Of a stretch of 64,000 nucleotides of DNA, positions 9,589 through 20,499 are shown in pieces. Made by a program: the position numbers and the translations under genes. The notes beneath the pieces are model-generated. The model was given only the letters and a program-made list of their open reading frames with translations, had not been told where the DNA came from and did no database searches. Source of the DNA: Apodemus sylvaticus (lineage: Eukaryota; Chordata; Mammalia; Rodentia; Muridae); the NCBI RefSeq assembly GCF_947179515.1, contig NC_067490.1, forward strand, positions 26,827,827-26,891,826, written 5' to 3'. Each line of letters begins with the position of its first letter. Position 1 is the stretch's first letter.

Positions 9589-10167
9589 TGATGCTAGGCA
9601 CCTGACTTTTTAAACTTACATTCTGTGGATCAAAATTAGGTCCTTGTCCTTATGTGACAGGCACTTCAAACAACTGAGCCATCCTCCTAAACCATTATAT
9701 TCCTCCCTCCCCCCTTTCCTTCCACTCTTTCTCCCATTCTCTTTATGGAGGTCCTCATCAGGATTATCGTCACTCATCCTGGGGCCTGGCCTATGTCCCC
9801 TGCCACCGTCTCTTTGTTCTACAGGTGGGCAGTGGGTGGCTTACGACACAAGTGCCTTGTGAGGTGGTAATGCTTTAGCATCCCAGAGAAAGATTCAGTG
9901 AAGTCCTTGCCCACACTCTACATCATGCCCACATTCTGAATCCGTGTAAGGGTGGGGACTAGAAACCAGCATTGTGACCTAAACCCTGGGAACATCCCAC
10001 AGCCCTGGGCAGGTTCGCACTGCGTCTTCTCCTACGGCCAGGCTCCAGTGCACCTTCAGGACTTCCTCCTTGTTTCCAGGAAGCTGCCAGTGATGGTTCA
10101 GATGCAAATGGCACCTTTGAACTCTGCTTCAGTGCTCTGTGAACCCACAGGACCCCCCTCCACCCCC

Positions 10168-10168
<1 letters not shown>
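9589..10168. other. unique sequence, no feature seen
   Basis: Unique sequence with pyrimidine stretches around 9700-9745. No gene or repeat recognised. Confidence 0.4.

Positions 10169-10218
<50 letters not shown>
10169..10218. repeat. (AC)25 microsatellite
   Basis: Uninterrupted AC dinucleotide array of about 50 bp. Confidence 0.98.
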
Positions 10219-10219
<1 letters not shown>

Positions 10220-10289
10220 GCACAGCAGAGCTTTGAAACTCAAGAACTCCCAAACCAACCCAGTTTCTCTCTTACTTGACTTAGTTTTT

Positions 10290-10705
10290 TCTCATTGTTG
10301 TAGCCAAAACTGGACAAAAATGGCTGCAGAGTGGCCTAATTCAGCCCAGTCATTCAGAAAGGCTACAGTCCACTACAGAAGGCAGGAGCTGGTCACATTG
10401 TATCTGTAGCCAAAGAGGCAATGGTACCACCCACTTTCAGGTTACGTCTTCCTAGTCAATTAACCTAATCTAGAAACTCCCTTCTGTTGTTTTGTTTTGA
10501 TTCGCTTTGTTTTTTGAGACAGGGTTTCTCTGTATAGTCCTGTCTGTCCTGTCCTGGAACTCACTCTATAGACCAGGCTAGCCTTGAACTCAGAAATCTG
10601 CCTGCCTCTGCCTCTGGAAGTGCTGGGATTAAAGGCATGAGCCACCACTGCCCAGCTAGAAACTCCCTTCTGGAAATGCCCTGTGGTCTGTCTCCTTGGT
10701 GGTTT
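10290..10705 (-). mobile_element. MaLR-type LTR remnant, split by a B1
   Basis: 'gagctggtcacattgtatc', 'gtaccacccactttcagg' and 'caattaacctaatctagaa' follow murid MaLR LTR order in reverse. A B1 at 10487-10656 splits it. Confidence 0.6.
10487..10656 (-). mobile_element. B1 SINE with 16-bp target duplication
   Basis: T-rich tail side, 'gagacagggtttctctg' through 'gccaccactgcccagc'. TAGAAACTCCCTTCTG is present at 10471-10486 and 10657-10672, fixing both ends. It inserted into an older LTR. Confidence 0.97.
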
Positions 10706-11243
10706 TAGGTCTTGGCTTTTTAGTGTGCGTTTCACCCTTCCTGTCCCCAAGTGAGAACACTGGAGCCCACCTGAACTCTTCCTGTGTTCCCTCCACTGCC
10801 AGCTCTCCTCTGGAAGCGTGTCCTACTGCACATTCTGGTTTTTGTCTCTCAGGCATGGCCTGGGTCTCACTATCCGTGGCCTGAAATCCCACCAAGGCAC
10901 GATCTGAGAGCAGTGTGGTCTAATGGCTGCGTTTACCATGTTGGAAGCCCATCTCAGATCCCTATGGCTTAGAAGGTGGCCACCTGCTCAGTGAGTCTTC
11001 TGCTTTCTAACCCCGAGTGTTCACCTGCCTTTATCATCCACTTCTGTGCCCATTTGATCCTTCTGGAGCCTGGCACACACAGTTCCAACTCACCAAAATG
11101 CTTCCTAAACCAGTTCCTCTTGGTTCCTCAGCCCCAGAGATGTGGGCTGCATGGTAGCCTCCAAGAAGCACATCCTACCCTGGTGTGATGAAGGCTGCCA
11201 TCTTGGAGGAAGGGTCTTTAAAGCAATAATAAAGTTAGGGGGT
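10706..11243. other. unique sequence, no feature seen
   Basis: Unique, moderately GC-rich. Several open frames of 60-80 codons overlap without a recognisable protein. Confidence 0.4.
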
Positions 11244-11624
11244 TGTCTTAGGGTTCCATTGCTGTGCAGAGTTACCATGACCAGGGCAACTCTTAGAAAG
11301 GAAAATACTTAATTGGGGCTGGCTTACAGTTTCAGAGGATGAGTCCTTTATCCTCACAGTGGGAAGAATGGTGGTGTGCAGGTGGACATGGTGCTGGAGA
11401 AGGAGCTCAGAGTTCTATATCTTGATCTGCAGGCAGCAGATGGAGACTGTGGGTCACACTAGCTTGTGTGTAGCTTGAGTATAGGAGACCTCAAAGCCCG
11501 CCCCCACAGTGACACACCTCCTCCAACTAGGCCACACCTCCTAATAGTGCCACTCCCTGTGGGACAGCCATTCAAACACCTGAGTCTATGGGGCCGGATC
11601 TACTTACACCACCAAACCACCACA
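11244..11624 (-). mobile_element. MT-type MaLR solo LTR
   Basis: Reverse of a mouse MT-family LTR, from 'tgtcttagggttccattgc' through 'ttaattggggctggcttac', 'aggccacacctcctaatag' to 'caaaccaccaca'. Left flank GGGGT and right flank GAGGT are near-identical 5-bp duplications. No internal region remains. Confidence 0.8.
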
Positions 11625-11869
11625 GAGGTCTTAAGATGGAGCTGTTCTGATTATCTAGGTATTTCCCAAATCTAATAACAGGAGTCCTTCTAAGAACAGA
11701 GCAAAAGGAAATTCACAGAGATGAGGCAGGGATTGAAGTGACCCAGCCACTGTCAGACGATAAAAGGCCAGAGCCCTGGAGGAGGCATGGTCCTATTGGA
11801 AGCGTTGTCACGGTTCTGCTATGTCATACTTGACTCCATAAGCTCACGTTCCCAGGCAGTGGAAACACT

Positions 11870-12200
11870 GGGGTGTTTGGGCCATGAAGACACTACTGCA
11901 TTGATGGACTAAGCCACAGATGAGATCCTGGCTCAGTGGGCTGTAGGGGTGGGTGTAGTCATAGGAGTTGGTCACTGGGGATGTGCCATTTATATTTTTC
12001 ATATCTTCATTTTAGTCTTTCTTCTTTTCTCTTCCTCCGTCCTCCATGAGGTGAGGCATGGACTGTCCTGTGTCCTTTTCTCTGTCACGATCTCTGGGGC
12101 TGAGAAGCCATAGAACCAAGTGACCTTGGACTGTAACTTCAGCCATGAGCCCAGTCACACCTTCCCTCCACACAGTTCGTGCTGTTTCATTACCATGAGG
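11870..12200 (+). mobile_element. old MaLR (MST/MLT1-like) LTR remnant
   Basis: 'gttggtcactggggatgtgcc', a pyrimidine stretch 'cttcttttctcttcctcc', 'ccatgaggtgaggc' and 'cagccatgagcccag' follow the layout of old MaLR LTRs in sense orientation. Diverged, ends unclear. Confidence 0.45.
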
Positions 12201-12482
12201 GAGTAGCGACACTTCCCTTTCAACTTGTGGCCTCTGGAGACTTGAGAGAATCAATTCCTGTCGCTCTTGTCACAGCTTCCTCAGGAGACCAGCACACTCG
12301 GGCTTACTTCCTCTGTGACACCCTCAGGGTCCTGCCGGGCAGACTCCCTCCTCCTCTGGGGGTCCCACCTGTCGCACTCAGAGGCTCGAGAGTGGATATC
12401 GGGGGTCCTGGCATCAGAGTCAGGTTGTCACCCCATTCTGTGCATGTGTGGGGGAGAGCCTGACATCGGTGAGCCGGGCACG

Positions 12483-13208
12483 TGTTAGTCAGGGTTCTAT
12501 AGATAGAAGAACTGATAGAACGAATCTCTGCTATCAAAAGGAGATTCATCAGAGTGGCTTACAGGCTGCTGTCGGCTAGTCCAACAATGGCTGCCTCCTA
12601 ATCTCAAAAAGAGTCTGGTAGTTGAACCAAGAATCTCCTAGTTGTGAAGAGTCTGGTAGATGTTTAGTCCCCAAAGCTGGATGTCCCAGCTGGTCTTCAG
12701 TGTAGACAGGAATCCTGAAGAAGTGGGCTTTAACGCCCTCGAAGGAATGGCTCAGCGGCCGGACACATGAACGTGGTAGAGCGCCAAGGCCAGCGGGCAA
12801 AGAGCAAATGCTTCCTTCTCTGTCCTTTTCTATGGACTGCCACCGGAAGGTGTGGCCCAGGCTTAGGGTGGCTCTTTGGTCTCAAAAGATCCAACAGGTG
12901 TGCCCAGATGCTTGGGTTTTTTTGTTTTGTTTTGTTTTTTGTTTTTTGTTGTTGTTTTTTTCTTGTTTTTTGTTGTTGGTTTTTTCTTTTTGGTTTTTTG
13001 GATTTTTTTTTTTCCCGAGACAGGGTTTCTCTGTATAGCCCTGGCTGTCCTGGAACTCACTCTGTAGACCAGGCTGGCCTCGAACTCAGAAATCCACCTG
13101 CCTCTGCCTCCCAGAGTGCTGGGATTACAGGAGAGTGCCACCACGCCCAGCAGCTGCTTGGGTTTTATTGAACCCAGACATCATCAGCTAACTGAGATTA
13201 GTGATCGC
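12483..13208 (-). mobile_element. murid LTR split by a B1
   Basis: Begins 'tgttagtcagggttctatag', then 'tgtcccagctggtcttcag', 'aaggtgtggcccagg' and, beyond the B1, 'gggttttattgaacccag' to 'agattagtg'. This is a known murid ERVL/MaLR-like LTR layout in reverse; I do not assign a sub-family. Confidence 0.65.
12921..13154 (-). mobile_element. B1 SINE with long T-rich tail and target duplication
   Basis: About 95 bp of T-rich tail side (TTTTG/TTGTTG units) and a near-consensus B1 body from 13017. TGCTTGGGTTTT occurs at 12909-12920 and 13155-13166. The phenylalanine/cysteine-rich open frame across it is the poly-T side read as protein. Confidence 0.97.
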
Positions 13209-13219
13209 AGCACGTGGGT

Positions 13220-13400
13220 AGTCACCCCAATGTCCATTTTCAGAGCACATTGGAATACTACTCTGCAGTGAACTATGAAGGAGCTGTGTGGGCACAGCAC
13301 GGCTCTATCTAGGACAATCAATACGGAGCCCACAACGACTTATGTGGGACACGTGCCAAGCGATCACATTGGTATAGAAAGCTGATGAAGGTAGTTGATA
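13220..13400 (+). mobile_element. possible L1 3'-end remnant
   Basis: 'ccaatgtccattttcagagc' and 'cattggaatactactctgcag' resemble the end of ancient L1 elements; the rest is too diverged to follow. Confidence 0.4.
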
Positions 13401-13922
13401 GTTTGGGGGTACACGCGCACGTGTTGTAATTATATGGGAAAGCAAATAGCTCTTCAGGAGAGGGGAGGGCAGCTAGGGAGGGCAATGAACAGACTGTCTG
13501 GTGCTGGGCTTGTCAAGCAGTGCCGCGAATGGCGTTCGCCAGAGGCCTGGCTAATACACAGCAGCTCTCCTGCGGTGGAACTGTGCCTCCCACCAGCTGG
13601 AGTTGATAACACAGGGCAGACCGAGCAGCAGGTGGTGGTAGGGCTGAGACAAGACACAGACGAGATGGGGTCCTTAGGGACATCTGACCCTCACTGGATA
13701 GCAGGGTCGCCATGGATTTCATCAAAGGCAACTGGCACCCATGTGGTGCGGCCCAGGCTGGGGCACAGTGGCCAGGAAGTCGAGCTGTGTGGCAGGCCGA
13801 GTCTCTCATTCTGCTCTAGGTTCTCACTCTCTCTCCTGGGCTTTTCATGGTGTGACAAGAGTTTGTTTATATGTATGAGGAGTCCACACACAAGCAATAA
13901 AACTATAAGGTGGATAAACTGA

Positions 13923-13924
<2 letters not shown>
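13401..13924. other. unique sequence with a 175-codon open frame
   Basis: Unique sequence. The open frame at 13395-13922 on the + strand runs into the GA microsatellite, has no start context, splice logic or familiar domain, and competes with minus-strand frames, so I treat it as chance. Confidence 0.4.

Positions 13925-13993
<69 letters not shown>
13925..13993. repeat. (GA)n microsatellite
   Basis: About 69 bp of uninterrupted AG dinucleotides followed by GGAAGG. It immediately precedes the GTCAG-rich segment. Confidence 0.98.
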
Positions 13994-13996
<3 letters not shown>

Positions 13997-14068
13997 AAGG
14001 AGTTTGAGTAGGGAGAGCGAGAAACCAGAAACCAGAAAACCAGAAAGGATTCCTAAAAATACTTCCGC

Positions 14069-14774
14069 CTGTCAGCCGGGAAGCGAGGCCGCTGCTGGGC
14101 CTGTCAGGCAGCACAGCGGGCGGTGGACGCTGTTGGTCAGTCTGTCAGCCTTCTGTCAGCAGCTGGGTCAGGCAGGCAGCGGCCCAGACAAGCTAAGTCA
14201 CGGTCAGCCTGTCAGCCTGCATTCACTGGGCAGACTTGGTCGGCCTTCAAGCAGCCAGCAGTGGTTGGCTTCATTAGCATGGTGGTCCATGGCCCGGTTG
14301 GTTAAGGTTTAGACTCTGTCATCAGGCCAGCCCTCAGCCATCTTAACCCGGCCCTACTGACACAGAGAAGACAAGTGTGAGTGGTCAGCCTCCAGCCTGT
14401 GTGCTCTCAAAAGTCCGGTTGGTTAGTTGGTCAGTCAGAACATCTATCGGCGAGTCAGTTGACAACTACCATGCTCAGGTGTGAAACAGCCAAGCAGGAA
14501 TCAGCGAGACCATCCTTAAGTCAGACACCTCAGGAAGTCTGTCTATAGGATGCTGCGTCAATCTGCCAGACAATTAATTGGCCAGTCATTCTCCACGTCT
14601 GTGGCTGGCAAGTCAGTCACGCCACATGTCTGTGGTGCTCCACCAGTGCCTCGTTTAGACCCTCACCGTGTCTCTAGACAGCCAGTCAGCCCCTAGTCAG
14701 TCCACCAGACGTGGCTGTCAGTCCTTCCCTGAAGCAGTCTGTCAGCCTGTCAGGCCGGCAGCTGAGTCGTCAGG
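14069..14774 (+). repeat. GTCAG-rich segment of unknown nature
   Basis: GTCAG starts at 14071, 14103, 14136, 14144, 14155, 14167, 14203, 14211, 14384, 14430, 14434, 14454, 14520, 14612, 14686, 14697, 14718, 14742, 14750 and 14770: 20 copies in about 700 bp where less than one is expected. The complement CTGAC is almost absent on this strand. Nine copies extend to CTGTCA, whose complement TGACAG is the core of MEIS/PKNOX/TGIF homeodomain sites. Spacing is irregular, so it is not a plain tandem array. It may be a decayed minisatellite or a homotypic binding-site cluster. Confidence 0.75.
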
Positions 14775-16277
14775 TGGCCTGCCAGCCAGGCAACTGCAGG
14801 CCCAGCTAGGCCCCAAAGCTGAGCTGCCTCATTAAGAGCCAGGCTCTCACTTGTGGGGGAAGTTGGGGCCCATTTCTCCATCGTGGCTCTGTTACCGTTG
14901 CTACCCACCCCCCCCAGCCCCACCCCCCCCAGCTCCAATTGTGGAAGAGGCCGTCAGTTCTCCCTCCCTTTCTCTGGCTTTTCTGCCCTTCAGCACCCAC
15001 GCCTTCAAAGTGAGACTCCTGCTACAGACAGGTGGAGAAACTCAGGTGGAGTTTCCTAGAGGCCAGCATGGAAGGGAGTGGAAGGCACTGGGGACTTGTT
15101 CTGGCCAATGCTAGGTGGAGAATGGACCCTAGGAGCCCCTCTTTTCTGTCTGGCTTTTGAACCTTCCTTGAGGAGCCCATGCTTTCTCTCCCAGACTCAG
15201 GAGTGTGAGCTGCTCCTCCGGTCAGAGAGAATGTAATTAAAGTCTCCATGGAGTTTGTCTTCACTTGGTTTTATCAAAAAGAAAAGGGAGGACCCGCACA
15301 TCTCTCCCCTGTGTCCTTACACTTCACAGCGCCTGCTGCCTCTCCGTCCCGCCAGAGAGCTTTCTGCTCCACACCTCACAGTCCTCTTCCTTCCCAAGAG
15401 TCCCAGGAGGGACACTTCTGAGGCCCCACCCACTGTGTGGCCTCTGCTAGGAATCAGCTCCCTGCTGAACTGGTTCTTGGTTCTTGCCCAGGGCCAACGA
15501 GGGAGATAAAGCGTAACTCACTCGGCCTCGGTTCTGTCCAGCCCACTCCCAGAGCAGGAAGGGAGCTGGGGCTTCTGTTCTACAGCCAGTCTCCTCAGAG
15601 GCAGCGTCCTTGTCATTGGCCTCCTGTCTGTGCTTGCACATCCCTGGTGATGGCGAACTCACTACCTCTCAAAGGAGTCCATTGTGGGATAGCCTCAGCT
15701 CCTGTAAAGTCCCCACAGAGCTACATCATTAGGTGTCTCACAGGCGCAAGCCACTTGGATTAAGCCTCGCGCTTCTCCAGGTCTGGGCTAACCTGTGGCT
15801 CAGACTTGGGTCAGACCAATGGCATTCCTGTGTGTTCAGGTCCATGCAAGGGGAGAGAGGCAGGTTGCGGAAGAACAGTGGAGGGAGCATTGCTCCTGGG
15901 AAAGGCTGCATGGGTCCCCTGTCTGCCCGAGTCCGTGGCTTTAGCTAAGGTCCCTTCCACATCTGGCTCTGGCCAGTGGTTTGATTGCAAACTGGAGGTA
16001 AGTGGAGACTCATACAGGTGCTCGGAGCTTCTGCTTTCTCTCTTGAACCCTGACGCCATCCACAAGAACAAGCCTCCTGCCCAGCCTGACAGGGTGACAC
16101 AAGGACCCAGCTGTCCCCTGCAAGGTCCTCCTCCAGCATTCAAATACCAGAAAGGCCTCCAGCTCACCGCAGGCACCACAGTGGGGTTTCTCAATGGCAC
16201 AAGTCTCATCCCATCGGCCTGCTGACCTGAAGCCTCACAAGGAATCATGGTCATAGTCTTGTTCAGAGGTTGGTCAC
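14775..16277. other. unique sequence, no gene recognised
   Basis: GC-rich unique sequence with C runs at 14905-14935. Overlapping frames up to 147 codons lie on both strands near 15.8-16.25 kb; none carries a motif I recognise. Confidence 0.45.
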
Positions 16278-16605
16278 CATCCGAGTTATGGTCTTACTGC
16301 TGTGAACAGGCACCTTGGCCAAGGCAAGTCTTATAAGGACAACATTTAATTGGGGCTGGCTTACAGGTTCAGAGGTTCAGTCCACTGAACCTCCTGTCAT
16401 CAAGGCAGGAGCATGGAAGCATCCAGACAGACATAGTGCAGGAGGAGCTGAGAGTTCATCTTCATCTGAAGGCCTCTAGAATACTGGCTTCCAGGCAGCT
16501 AAGAAGAGGGTCTTAAGCGCACACTCACAGTGACATACTTACTCCAACAAGGCCACACTTCCTAATAGTGCCACCCCCTGGGCCAAACATATACAAACCA
16601 TCACA
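16278..16605 (-). mobile_element. MT-type MaLR solo LTR with 5-bp duplication
   Basis: Reverse MT-family LTR: 'cttactgctgtgaacagg', 'acatttaattggggctgg', 'ctccaacaaggccacac', 'tagtgccaccccctggg', ending 'aaaccatcaca'. GTCAC at 16273-16277 and 16606-16610 is a perfect target duplication. The first few bases of the LTR are diverged. Confidence 0.85.
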
Positions 16606-17826
16606 GTCACCTAACGGTGGCTAAGAGTGCTGCCCCAAACTGTCTACTCAGCAATTTTGGCCACAGGACTTCAAACCTATTCCTTGCAGGAGTGTGGGGA
16701 GTCAGGCATGGGGGTGGGGTTAGGGGTGGTTATGCACTGGCCTAGAAGCCTGGGATCTGGTTTTCTCTTCTTACCCATTAAGTGGGCTTCTATGTCCTGT
16801 TGTTCTTGGAGAGTCGTGATGGTGGTTGTGGAAGTATGAGGCCCAACACTGAAGAGAACCTGGAAAGACTGGGGCTCCCGAAGGTGCACGATTGGCCTGT
16901 GTGGCTGATGTCCCCAGGCTGTGTGCCGGGGCTTAACTAAACAGAGGGCATGCAGTCTATTAACCCAGCTCACCTCCTGCTCCGAAGTGAGGCTGGCAGG
17001 CTGAGTGATGGGCAGGCCAGAACCGTATTTACCAACATTCCTTTCACCTCCGCTTCCTCGGGTAAGCCCCATTGGCGGCATATAAATGAGAATCAATAGG
17101 CCAGTTATTAAACCGTAAATATCCCTCCCCTTAGGCTCCCGGCAGGAGCGTGAGTTCTCAGTAGACGGTGGCGGAACTGGAAACCCATTGCTCTGGCCTC
17201 TCAGCTGACAGGAACACCCACATGGGGTCTGCCAGCCTCAGCCCGCTCTCACACCAACCGCCCAGAATGGAGGAGACATGGCCAAGATTTTGAAGGTGAG
17301 AAAGATGGCAGATCTGGGCACAGAAAGACCCCCCTCAGATTGCCACATGATATTTACAGAAAGCAGGCTGAGTGAGCAGGCCCAGGTCCCGCTCCTGCCT
17401 GGTCAAGACGAATGCTCCAGGCAGAAAGGGACTGAGGGTGCTCTCTACACCCTTCCCCTTCCCATGGATGGAAAGACACCCAAGACCCCCCCCCCCAAAA
17501 AAAGCAGGGAGGACAGATCCAAAGACATTTTCAGAAAGTAACCTGGGCCCAGAAGTGTGGCCTTGAGTCAGTGCCATTGTTTATCATGGGAGAGGAAGTG
17601 TACTGTAGGCGTGACAGTAGCTTAGGGGACAATAGCACTGTTCTAGAACATGTCATGAGGCAGGTAACAAGGAGACATGGGTGGGACATAGCAATGAACA
17701 GGGGAACAGAAAGGTGCTTAAAGAAGCCGGGCTAGATGAAGCCTGGGGTGTTACGGGAGCAGACGAGAGCACGGGAGAGCTAGGGATGTGTGGTACTTGT
17801 ACAAGAGAGAAGGGATAGGTAGGCCT
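16606..17826. other. unique sequence, no gene recognised
   Basis: Unique sequence including a C/A homopolymer pair at about 17486-17507. Frames of up to 139 codons have no recognisable domain. Confidence 0.45.
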
Positions 17827-18350
17827 CTCACACACAAACACATACACAGCTCATGCAAGTGCACACACACATACACACACAAACACACATGGACATAAGC
17901 ACATGTAAGTACACATGTACACATACACACATGAACATCTACATACACACATGAACATGTCCATATACACATGCACATGTACATACATACATGTAAACAC
18001 ATATTCACACAATTATACACATGCACACACATTTACATACATGTATACACATACACATGCACACAAACACACACACATACACAAACACACGTACATATAC
18101 ACACATGTACACATGTATACAGATGCAATTATACACATATATACATACATACATACACACACAGACACAGGAACACATAGTCATACACATGCACACACAC
18201 ATACACATACAGACACACAAACACACATGTGCGCACATATATACACAATAACACACATACTTATGCATATACATATGCGCATACACAAGCACACATACAT
18301 GTGTACACATGAACACACATGCACACACACACATGCACACACACAGGCAG
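17827..18350. repeat. 523-bp CA/TACA-rich degenerate array
   Basis: Imperfect mixture of CACA, CATA and TGTACA units. Long His/Thr/Tyr frames on + and Cys/Val frames on - are products of the repeat, including the 215-codon frame at 17915-18562. Confidence 0.95.
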
Positions 18351-18556
18351 AGAGGGAACATCCAGGGGCCTTGGTAGGCTTCCTGCATTCCCTGAGTGTA
18401 TGTCTCATGGTGGTAGTGAATAGAGCAGGGGGCAGGGAGGATAGAGTCCACTCTTATTTATCTCACTTTATACAAGAGAAAGGGATAACAGGCGATCCAG
18501 GAAGAAGGACCAGAATAAGGAAAGACTTAGCTGGTAGTAGTGACACTGGGATGAGA

Positions 18557-18770
18557 TGGTGATATATGATGGTGGTGGTGGGGGTGGTAGTCATGGTGAT
18601 GGTGATGATGGTGGTGATGGTGGTGATGGTGATCAGGAGATGATGGTGATGATGGTGGTGATGGTCATAACGGTGATGGTGGTGATGGTGATCAGGAGAT
18701 GATGGTGATGATGGTGGTGATGGTCATAACGGTGATGGTGATCATGATGCTTATGGTGTTGATAAAGATG
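18557..18770. repeat. GATGGT array with a 59-bp higher-order unit
   Basis: Trinucleotide-like GAT/GGT array. The marker GATCAGGAG at 18631 recurs at 18690, with the intervening 59 bp (including GGTCATAACGG) duplicated almost exactly, so the array grew in 59-bp blocks as well as triplets. Confidence 0.9.
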
Positions 18771-19734
18771 CCTCTTCTGGAGAGGGTAACAATGGTGGTG
18801 GTACTGACAGTCATGATGGCAGCACCTATCACTTCCCAAGGGTCTTTCTGTTACCTCGCCCTGTGGTAGCTGCTTTATCACCTTTGTGTTGTTAAATTTG
18901 TCCCCAACCCTATGGCGCTCCTGGGTATTTCCTCACATCTAATGGCAGGTGACTGGTAGTGGTGGCCAGCTTTTGAGGGAGGGAGCTTTGCATGCCTGGC
19001 TGAGGTGTCGCACTCCTTGGCGAGGTCATGAGGAGGTTCTGGTTATGAGCAAGGCGTTGTCTACGGAGAGATGCCTCCTGCCTGTTTGTTACCAGACCTT
19101 CAGTCAAGGCTGGGGCTACGTAGAGGAGGAGATCTTCCTCCTGGCTGTGGCTTCTCTCCACAGCTCTGCCTTTGCCAGAGTCCCTTGGCCTCTCCAGCAC
19201 TGAGTATCTTAACTTCTATGAGGAGCCTCCCGTTCTGAGTTCACATGGTGACATCTAATTGCCCACTCTGGGCACTGCCTCTTCTTGACATCTCTATAGC
19301 AGTGGACAGAGCAGAGCAAGGAGCTCCTCCAAGCCTTGTCAGGCACGAGGGAAGCCTGGATCCTGGGGACCAGGAACTCTCCATCCTTGATGCACACTGG
19401 AATGCGCGGTACACTCCGGACCACTGGATGCAGCCCTGAGGCAGGTGAGCCTGGCCAGACATAGATACGCCAACACTTAGTCTCTGGATGAGTCCCCCGC
19501 ATACCCAGTATTGGAAAGGCCACACCTCAGGCACCCTCCCTGCCTAGATCTCATGTGATCAAGATCTGGAAAGCACCTTTCTCACTGAGGGTAACAGCTG
19601 CATTGGCTCGGCAGGGCTCTTGGCTGCTTGGTGGTTCTGGTTCAGGTCCAGGACCTTGTGTCACCTCTGTCCCCTGGAGACAATGGCTGAGTCTTCTTCA
19701 CCCAGGACTAAGGATATCTGAGGTTGAGGACATA
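18771..19734. other. unique sequence, no gene recognised
   Basis: Unique sequence with balanced composition. Several frames of about 100 codons overlap on both strands between 18.9 and 19.5 kb with no known motif. Confidence 0.4.
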
Positions 19735-19985
19735 TCTCAGTGGGTAAAGAACTTTCTGTGCAAATACGGACATCGGAGTTGAGATCCTCAACACCTATGT
19801 GAAAAGCCAGGCATGGTGGGGGGCATCTGTCACCCTAGCGCTGGGAGGTAGAGACAGACAGGTCCAGGGGTGTGGTGGCCTGCAGTGTAACGAGCTCCAG
19901 CCTCAGTGGGAGATCCTGTCTCAGAAGGTAAGGTGGACGGCAGAAGAGAACAGACTCAGTGTCAACCTGCAGCCTCTGAGCAAGC
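19735..19985 (+). mobile_element. B4/RSINE1-like SINE
   Basis: 'acatatctcagtgggtaaag' head, 'gttgagatcctcaacacc', B1-like 'gccaggcatggtgggggg' and 'gagatcctgtctcagaagg'. Its A-rich or variable end leads directly into the CA/CG microsatellite. Confidence 0.65.
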
Positions 19986-19994
19986 ACACCTGAA

Positions 19995-20003
19995 CACACA
20001 CGA

Positions 20004-20041
<38 letters not shown>

Positions 20042-20222
20042 ATACACACACGCGCGCGCGCGCGCGCACACACACACACGCGCGCGCGCACACACACGCG
20101 CACACACACACGTGCACACACACACATGAACATACACACACACACACACGCACGCACACATGCACGCGCGCGTACACACACACGTGCACACACACACACA
20201 CATACACACACAAACAGACATA
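19995..20222. repeat. (CA)n/(CG)n alternating purine-pyrimidine tract
   Basis: About 230 bp of nearly perfect alternating purine-pyrimidine sequence: CA runs broken by CG blocks at about 20050-20068, 20079-20090 and 20165-20172. CG-containing alternation is the strongest known Z-DNA former. A GA-rich stretch follows to about 20270. Confidence 0.95.
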
Positions 20223-20315
20223 CACTGAAAGCGAGAAAGAGAGACAGACAGAGACAGAGAGACAGAGCAGCCTGGCACCACAGGCAGATGACAGTGACAG
20301 AAACCTTAAAAACCC

Positions 20316-20329
20316 GGGGGGGGGGGGGG
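20316..20329 (+). repeat. G14 homopolymer
   Basis: Fourteen consecutive G residues after CCC. Length is likely to vary between individuals and sequencing runs. Confidence 0.95.
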
Positions 20330-20499
20330 CTCAGAGTGGGCGTGTCCTCAAGTGAAGCTCTTGGGACCTCCTCCCAGTGTCGCCTCTTCCTCCTTCCAGT
20401 TTTGATTTTTGGGTCAGGAGCTCATGAGCAGCCCCGCTCCACTGTGCTCCACCGTGCTCCTCCTCGCCAGCACACGCGGCTTGTCCTCGTGTCCGAACT

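Noticed and set aside
12767..13171. Phe-rich hydrophobic frame that looks like membrane segments
   Set aside because: It is the poly-T side of a B1 insertion with a confirmed target duplication.
13395..13922. 175-codon frame in unique sequence
   Set aside because: Ends in the GA microsatellite, overlaps minus-strand frames of similar quality and has no familiar domain or splice logic.
18421..18437. CTCF-like GCAGGGGGCAG
   Set aside because: About three core mismatches from the consensus; too weak to list as a site.
17915..18562. 215-codon His/Thr-rich frame
   Set aside because: Product of the CA/TACA array; composition follows the repeat, not a protein.
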